The position numbers and the translations under genes are program-made. From Bacteroidota bacterium (GTDB lineage Bacteria; Bacteroidota; Bacteroidia; Chitinophagales; Saprospiraceae): 35,563 nt of DNA. Where the stretch lies: contig CAUJEY010000296.1 in NCBI GenBank assembly GCA_963169325.1, positions 1-35,563 on the forward strand, written 5' to 3'. Below, piece by piece: positions 31,039 to 35,563 of this stretch (position 1 is the first letter of the stretch; each line of letters opens with the position of its first letter). The notes beneath the pieces are model-generated. The model was not told the origin of the DNA, searched no databases, and saw only the letters and a program-made list of their open reading frames with translations.

Positions 31039-31614
31039 TTAAGCAACCGCTTCCAGCACTTCCGCCGTAGCCGCTACGGGCTGCACTTTGGCGTACTGTA
31101 CGTTGGCCTGAATTTTCACTTCATCGGCTACCACGGCGCCGCCGGCTTCCGTCAGGGCGTTCCATTTCAGGTCAAATTCTTTGCGGCTGATCTTGCCGGT
31201 CACTTCAAATCCGGCCTTGGTGTTTCCGTAAGGGTCTACGGCAATACCGCCGAGTTCGACGTGCAGGGAAATGGGTTTCGTTATGTCGCGAATGGTCAGG
31301 TGACCATCCAATTGAAATTCATCCGCACTTAAGGCCTTAATACCGGTCGATTTAAACCGCAGTTCAGGATATTTTTCCGCATTGAAAAAATCATCGCTGT
31401 GCAAATGGTTATCGCGCATTTCCACGCCCGTATCGATAGAGGCAGCCTCCACCGTAAATTCGATTTCCGCCGTTTTAAAATCGCCGCTTTCATCGGTCGT
31501 TACGGTAGAAGAAAACTTTTTAAATTGTCCGGTTACGGTGGACACCATCAGGTGCCGGACACGAAATTGTACTTCGGAGTGTGCGGGGTCGAGTTGCCAG
31601 CTGAGCTTTGCCAT
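31039..31614 (-). CDS. YceI-family protein
   Basis: A 191-residue protein of the YceI/lipocalin-like family, which binds polyisoprenoid or amphiphilic ligands. Start MAKLSWQLDPAHSEVQFRVRHLMVSTV (given in part) is the family N-terminus. Further conserved parts are VEAASIDTGVEMRDNHLHSDDFFNAEKYPELRFKST, in part, and LDGHLTIRDITKPISLHVELGG, in part. No signal peptide is present, so it is probably cytoplasmic. I use the ATG at 31614; the open frame to 31644 adds ten residues without conservation. It ends in a Val/Ala-rich tail that looks variable. It lies upstream of rsgA on the same strand with a repeat between. Confidence 0.93.
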   Translation of the reverse strand: MAKLSWQLDPAHSEVQFRVRHLMVSTVTGQFKKFSSTVTTDESGDFKTAEIEFTVEAASIDTGVEMRDNHLHSDDFFNAEKYPELRFKSTGIKALSADEFQLDGHLTIRDITKPISLHVELGGIAVDPYGNTKAGFEVTGKISRKEFDLKWNALTEAGGAVVADEVKIQANVQYAKVQPVAATAEVLEAVA

Positions 31615-31817
31615 TGTTGTTTTTATTTTAGAACGGTTAAACAATGTAGTTAAAACAGCAGGGTTGAAAAATAGTTGTTATAATCTTTAATTTTATGACA
31701 TTTATTTTCCTAATAACCCTTGATAGTTCGCCATGCAAGCCAGGACTGCCGTAACAAAACGGAAATACGGACCAACCTTTTGGCTAAAAGCCGCATCACT
31801 TAACAAATTCCTTACCC

Positions 31818-33806
31818 ATGAAAAATCTGGTTTTTTTTCTGCTATTCTTTTTGCCTTTCATTAGTTCTGCACAGCATACACCGGAAAAACTACTGTACCC
31901 CATGGTAGTTGGCCAAAAGTGGGGCTACATCGATGCTTCAGGAAAAACAATCATCGAGCCGCAATTTTTTAGTGCGGGCGATTTTTTCGAAGGACTGGCG
32001 CCGGTGCGGCAAGACGGGTATTACGGATTTATCGACACCGATGGTAAATTCCGGATTCCGGCAGTATATGATTACGCACGAACCTTTCAGGGCGACTTGG
32101 CTGAGGTTTGGATAAAAGGGAAAAAGTCGTACATAAATCGGAAAGGGCAACAGCCTTTTGCCGCCTATTACGTGAAAACAGATGGTTTCCGGCAAGATGA
32201 TAATTTTGCGATTGTCACAACAGGCTCGGGCAAAGTGGGTCTGCTGCATCGGGATGGGAAACTCATTTTAGATACGATATACGACAACATTAAAGACCTG
32301 CGGGAAGGCATGTATTGGGTAAGTCGTAACCTGAAAACCCAACAAACCTTTTCATTTTATGACCCGCTTGCAGACTCTGTTATTACCTACAAAAGTTCCA
32401 ATTATACGGCCCTCGCAGATACTAATGGGATTGTCAGGGAAGGCATCCAAAGATTTAATTTATATAACAAAGCCTATAGTGGCGGTTATGCATTGGTTAA
32501 TCTCGATTGGAGCCATAACTCTCGTGCTATTATCGACCGGAAAGGAAACATGGTATATCGGTTCTTACAAGAGGCTATCCCTTGGCGTTTTCCGTCCTAT
32601 ATTGTTGATTTTACCGATGGACTTACCCCAATAGAATATTTTGGGATGACTTTCAAGCAAAGGACGGAAAAAGGAGCACTTGAGGGATCGATTAAAAAAG
32701 GGTGGCTTACTGTAAAAGGAGAACTGGTTTTGCCAGACACCATGGTAAACCAGGTCACGGCTTTCCGAAACGGTACGGCGCTGGGGCAAATTGGCGAGCA
32801 ATGGTTTTTGTTCGATAGGCAGGGTCAACGGTTATCGGATACGTCTTATAATGTAGCCAATAACAGTGCATCTCAAATGACGGAAAGGTGGATTTACGCT
32901 AACCAGGAAGGCGCCTGGGTTGTAGTGGATACATTAGGCCGTGCGGTTAAGAAATTCCCGGGGCGCTTGGGCCATTCGTTAAGGTTTCAACAAGCTGGAC
33001 GTTATCTTTTTGTACATCATTCTGGCAGTTGTCATATCTGGGACGCCTTGCGCCAGACTTGTATCACCCGTGAGGTATTTAACGAAACTGATACACAAAA
33101 CGGTTTCCGGCAGGGTATTTTAAAAGTGGTTACCAATAAAAACGAACTGGCCTATATTGATACGCTAGGCTTCATAATCTGGAAAGAAAATTTAGCGTAT
33201 TCTGCCACTAGCCATCAAAAATTAAATATTGATCACCTCTGGCCGAATGGATTCCTTCCCAAACCCAATCATTCGAACCAACTGTTACGGGTTGATTACG
33301 GCACCTTTGAAAGATTGCCCTATATGGTGGAATCTGATGATTCGTCGCACGGCGTGCTCCATCTACAAATTCATACCAATGTAAAGGATGCTAACAAGGA
33401 AAAATATGCAAATTTACCCATGGATTTAACCAACCAAACACCGGATACTCTGGTGTTTGGAAACTTTGGACCCAATGGGAGGATCACCTTGCATATTGAG
33501 GCATTGGACGCTGAACATAAATGGCGCTCAATTCAGGGATACAACCCAGGTCCTTATTGTATGTCCGGGAGCACTGAGCTGCTTCTTCTTCCAGGCGAAC
33601 AATGGACATTTACCGTTCCCGTATTCGACGGCGCCATCCCAACAAAACTACGTGTCACAGGTTATAGCCGATCGCTCTCCAACGGTAAGGTTTGGAAAAC
33701 TGTCAGCAACGAAATTCCCGTACGGATCAATCCGGGGCAGTTTTGGCGGTATGAGGATATGCAAAGGATTAACCCTAAAGAAAACCCTTTTATATCAAAC
33801 CAGTGA
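31818..33806 (+). CDS. WG-repeat exported protein
   Basis: A 662-residue protein with a signal peptide (KNLVFFLLFFLPFISSA, cleaved before Gln19). Repeats of the WG type follow: KWGYIDASGKTIIEPQF, YGFIDTDGKFRIPAVYD, KSYINRKGQQPF, KVGLLHRDGKLILDTIYDN and, later, more degenerate copies (RAIIDRKGNMVYRF, GWLTVKGELVLPD). Residues about 510-650 are a separate beta-rich region (LVFGNFGPNGRITLHIEALD, YCMSGSTELLLLPGEQWTF). WG repeats form small beta modules seen in surface or protein-binding proteins. The function is unknown. Its codon use looks more AT-rich than its neighbours, but this is an impression. It is monocistronic. Confidence 0.85.
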   Translation: MKNLVFFLLFFLPFISSAQHTPEKLLYPMVVGQKWGYIDASGKTIIEPQFFSAGDFFEGLAPVRQDGYYGFIDTDGKFRIPAVYDYARTFQGDLAEVWIKGKKSYINRKGQQPFAAYYVKTDGFRQDDNFAIVTTGSGKVGLLHRDGKLILDTIYDNIKDLREGMYWVSRNLKTQQTFSFYDPLADSVITYKSSNYTALADTNGIVREGIQRFNLYNKAYSGGYALVNLDWSHNSRAIIDRKGNMVYRFLQEAIPWRFPSYIVDFTDGLTPIEYFGMTFKQRTEKGALEGSIKKGWLTVKGELVLPDTMVNQVTAFRNGTALGQIGEQWFLFDRQGQRLSDTSYNVANNSASQMTERWIYANQEGAWVVVDTLGRAVKKFPGRLGHSLRFQQAGRYLFVHHSGSCHIWDALRQTCITREVFNETDTQNGFRQGILKVVTNKNELAYIDTLGFIIWKENLAYSATSHQKLNIDHLWPNGFLPKPNHSNQLLRVDYGTFERLPYMVESDDSSHGVLHLQIHTNVKDANKEKYANLPMDLTNQTPDTLVFGNFGPNGRITLHIEALDAEHKWRSIQGYNPGPYCMSGSTELLLLPGEQWTFTVPVFDGAIPTKLRVTGYSRSLSNGKVWKTVSNEIPVRINPGQFWRYEDMQRINPKENPFISNQ

Positions 33807-33888
33807 GAGAATTATAACTTAATGAAATGAGCGATCCATTCCGGAAATTCTGGATAATTTGCAGGCCATTTTCAAAAAAACATCTTCC

Positions 33889-34860
33889 ATGAAATACCGC
33901 AGATTTGGCCGCACCAACTTCCATTCCTCCGAAATCGGCTACGGCATGTGGGGCTTAGCCGGCTGGACCGACACCGACGCCGGGGAGGTAGCCCATGCAC
34001 TCGACCGCGCCGTAGAACTCGGCTGCAATTTTTTCGATACCGCCTGGGGCTACGGCCGCGGTAAAAGCGAACAAATTCTGGGCGATTTGGTAAAAAAACA
34101 CCCCGGCAAAGAATTTTATGTCGCTACCAAAATCCCGCCCAAAAACTTCAAATGGCCTTCCAAACCGGACTACCGCTTCGAGGATTGTTTCCCGGCCGAC
34201 CATATTATCGAATACACTGAAAAAAGCCTGCGCAACCTCGGGGTGGACTGCATCGACCTGCAACAATTCCATGTCTGGGAAGACGCCTGGGCCGACCGCG
34301 ACGAGTGGAAAGCAGCCCTTGAAAAACTGAAAAAAGAAGGCAAAGTGCGGCACTTCGGCGTCAGCATCAACCGCTGGGAGCCCGAAAACGCACTGAATAC
34401 CATCCGTACAGGTATGATCGACGCCGTGCAAGTGATCTACAACATCTTCGACCAGGCGCCGGAAGATGCCTTGTTTCCGCTTTGCCGCGAACTCGACATT
34501 GCCGTCATCGCCCGTGTGCCCTTCGACGAAGGCTCTCTAACGGGAAATCTTACCAAGGATACCGTTTTCCCGCCCGGCGACTGGCGCGGCACCTACTTCG
34601 TGCCCGAAAACCTGAACGCCAGTGTGGACCACGCTGACGCGCTGCGGCCACTCCTCCCCGCAGGAATGACCATGCCCGAAATGGCACTGCGCTTCATCCT
34701 TAGCAACGACGACGTACATACCATTATTCCCGGCATGCGACGGGTGCGGCACGTGGAGGCTAATATTGCTGCCAGCGATGGGCGGGGTTTGCCGGAGGCG
34801 CTGCGCTTGGCGTTGAAGGGACATCGGTGGGATCGGGAGCCTACTTCCTGGTCGCAGTAA
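33889..34860 (+). CDS. Aldo/keto reductase family protein
   Basis: A 323-residue NADP-dependent oxidoreductase-like protein with the (beta/alpha)8 barrel. The catalytic tetrad is intact: Asp50 and Tyr55 (NFFDTAWGYG), Lys81 (ATKIPP) and His128 (QQFHVW). C-terminal IPGMRRVRHVEANIAA is the usual cofactor-contacting part. The start at 33889 (MKYRRFGRTN) matches the family; the open frame from 33859 begins at a TTG with no conservation. The substrate is unknown. It is convergent with aspS, and the shared hairpin includes both stop codons. Confidence 0.93.
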   Translation: MKYRRFGRTNFHSSEIGYGMWGLAGWTDTDAGEVAHALDRAVELGCNFFDTAWGYGRGKSEQILGDLVKKHPGKEFYVATKIPPKNFKWPSKPDYRFEDCFPADHIIEYTEKSLRNLGVDCIDLQQFHVWEDAWADRDEWKAALEKLKKEGKVRHFGVSINRWEPENALNTIRTGMIDAVQVIYNIFDQAPEDALFPLCRELDIAVIARVPFDEGSLTGNLTKDTVFPPGDWRGTYFVPENLNASVDHADALRPLLPAGMTMPEMALRFILSNDDVHTIIPGMRRVRHVEANIAASDGRGLPEALRLALKGHRWDREPTSWSQ

Positions 34861-34923
34861 CGCGAACTGTTAGTTCGCGTGGAAAAGATTTTAATTTTCA
34901 CGCGAACTAACAGTTCGCGTTAC
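34857..34923. repeat. Perfect inverted repeat spanning two stop codons
   Basis: Arms of 25 bases (34857-34881 and 34899-34923) are exact inverses. Each arm contains its own inner palindrome CGCGAACT / AGTTCGCG. The TAA stops of the plus-strand reductase (34858-34860) and minus-strand aspS (34922-34920) are part of the arms. The loop is GAAAAGATTTTAATTTT, giving a T run in both directions, so it likely terminates both genes. Confidence 0.93.
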
Positions 34924-35563
34924 TCCACTACCCGTATCCCCAACTCCTCCAACTGCTTCAACTTGATCATATCCGGCGCGTCGATCATCATATCCCGGCC
35001 CTGGTTATTCTTCGGAAAAGCGATAAAGTCGCGGATCGAGTTTGCCCCGTTCATCACGGCGTTCAAGCGGTCGAAGCCGAACGCGATACCGCCGTGCGGC
35101 GGAGCGCCGTATTCAAAAGCGCCGAGCAGGAAGCCGAATTGCGCTTCGGCTTCCACATTAGAGAACCCGAGCAGCCGGAAGTTGCGGCTTTGCAGGTCGC
35201 GGTCGTGTATCCGGATGGAGCCGCCGCCGATTTCCACGCCATTAAGTACGAGGTCATAGGCGTCGGCGCGGATACCTTTCAGCACAGCGTGGTCGTCCGA
35301 GTCCAGTTTCGGAATATCGGCCGGTTTGGGCGAGGTGAAAGGGTGGTGCATAGCAAAGAAACGCTGTTCATCTTCGTCCCATTCGAGCAGGGGAAAATCG
35401 ACCACCCACAGCGGTTTGAATACTTTCGGGTCGCGCAGGCCGAGCCGGTTGCCCATTTCGAGGCGCAGTTCAGAGAGTTGTTTGCGCGTTTTTTCTTCTT
35501 CGCCGCAGAGCAGGAAGAGCATATCGCCCGGATTTGCGCCGCATTGTTGCAGCCAGCCTTTCA
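34920..35563 (-). CDS. aspS: Aspartyl-tRNA synthetase, C-terminal part (cut by window edge)
   Basis: About 214 residues of the class II synthetase that charges tRNA-Asp; the rest lies beyond the right edge. The visible part includes the end of the GAD insertion domain ([24 protein letters not shown] in part, MGNRLGL, and [25 protein letters not shown] in part), [19 protein letters not shown] in part, and motif 3, [15 protein letters not shown], with its Arg. It ends in [11 protein letters not shown]. The frame is open to the last base. Its stop lies in the shared terminator hairpin. No defect is seen. Confidence 0.96.
   Translation of the reverse strand, partial: KGWLQQCGANPGDMLFLLCGEEEKTRKQLSELRLEMGNRLGLRDPKVFKPLWVVDFPLLEWDEDEQRFFAMHHPFTSPKPADIPKLDSDDHAVLKGIRADAYDLVLNGVEIGGGSIRIHDRDLQSRNFRLLGFSNVEAEAQFGFLLGAFEYGAPPHGGIAFGFDRLNAVMNGANSIRDFIAFPKNNQGRDMMIDAPDMIKLKQLEELGIRVVE

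Overview
The window comes from a Bacteroidota chromosome. I infer a Saprospiria/Chitinophagia-like environmental lineage of moderate GC. The evidence is the protein families (DUF6089-type barrel, DUF4294, DUF4349, PorSS-era style lipoproteins), signal peptides on many genes, and repeated copies of the Bacteroidota promoter element TAnnTTTG just upstream of starts. The genus is not determinable from the sequence alone.

Layout. 1-2.6 kb: a small outer-membrane barrel protein, a PaaE-like ferredoxin reductase and ribosomal protein S20 (all minus). 2.9-5.6 kb: 2-oxoglutarate dehydrogenase E1. 5.6-7.6 kb: an unusual control region (bidirectional terminator, divergent promoters, large AT-rich dyad, possible small RNA), then a two-gene operon for an XRE-type regulator with a sigma-4-like tail and an unknown single-span membrane protein. 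7.7-14.2 kb: a B12-binding radical SAM protein, an Ig-like lipoprotein, and a large metallopeptidase/beta-propeller/barrel protein. 14.5-18.1 kb: a UbiA-like membrane protein, an unknown lipoprotein, a WecA/TagO-type glycosyl-1-phosphate transferase and a DUF4294 protein. 18.3-22.3 kb: the proteostasis cluster tig-clpP-clpX (minus), headed by tRNA-Leu(TAG). 22.4-27.3 kb: RelA/SpoT, a DUF4349 lipoprotein, a PNPOx-GNAT fusion and a monooxygenase-like protein. 27.4-31.6 kb: an M23 peptidase, a remnant of a duplicated EamA/3-hydroxyanthranilate dioxygenase unit, the intact EamA and dioxygenase genes, RsgA and YceI. 31.8-35.6 kb: a WG-repeat protein, an aldo/keto reductase and the 3' part of aspS.

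Most genes are ordinary housekeeping or envelope functions. The strongest unexplained signal is between them. At least ten gaps hold long inverted repeats whose arms are built from short degenerate tandem 'words' of roughly 7-20 bp. The word differs between loci, but three words recur at distant loci, and two elements 4 kb apart share the same loop core. One such element sits in frame inside the radical SAM gene and adds about 30 residues. Other points worth checking are the XRE/sigma-4 plus membrane protein operon with its dyad, the possible small RNA behind sucA, and the duplication scar around the EamA/HAO pair.
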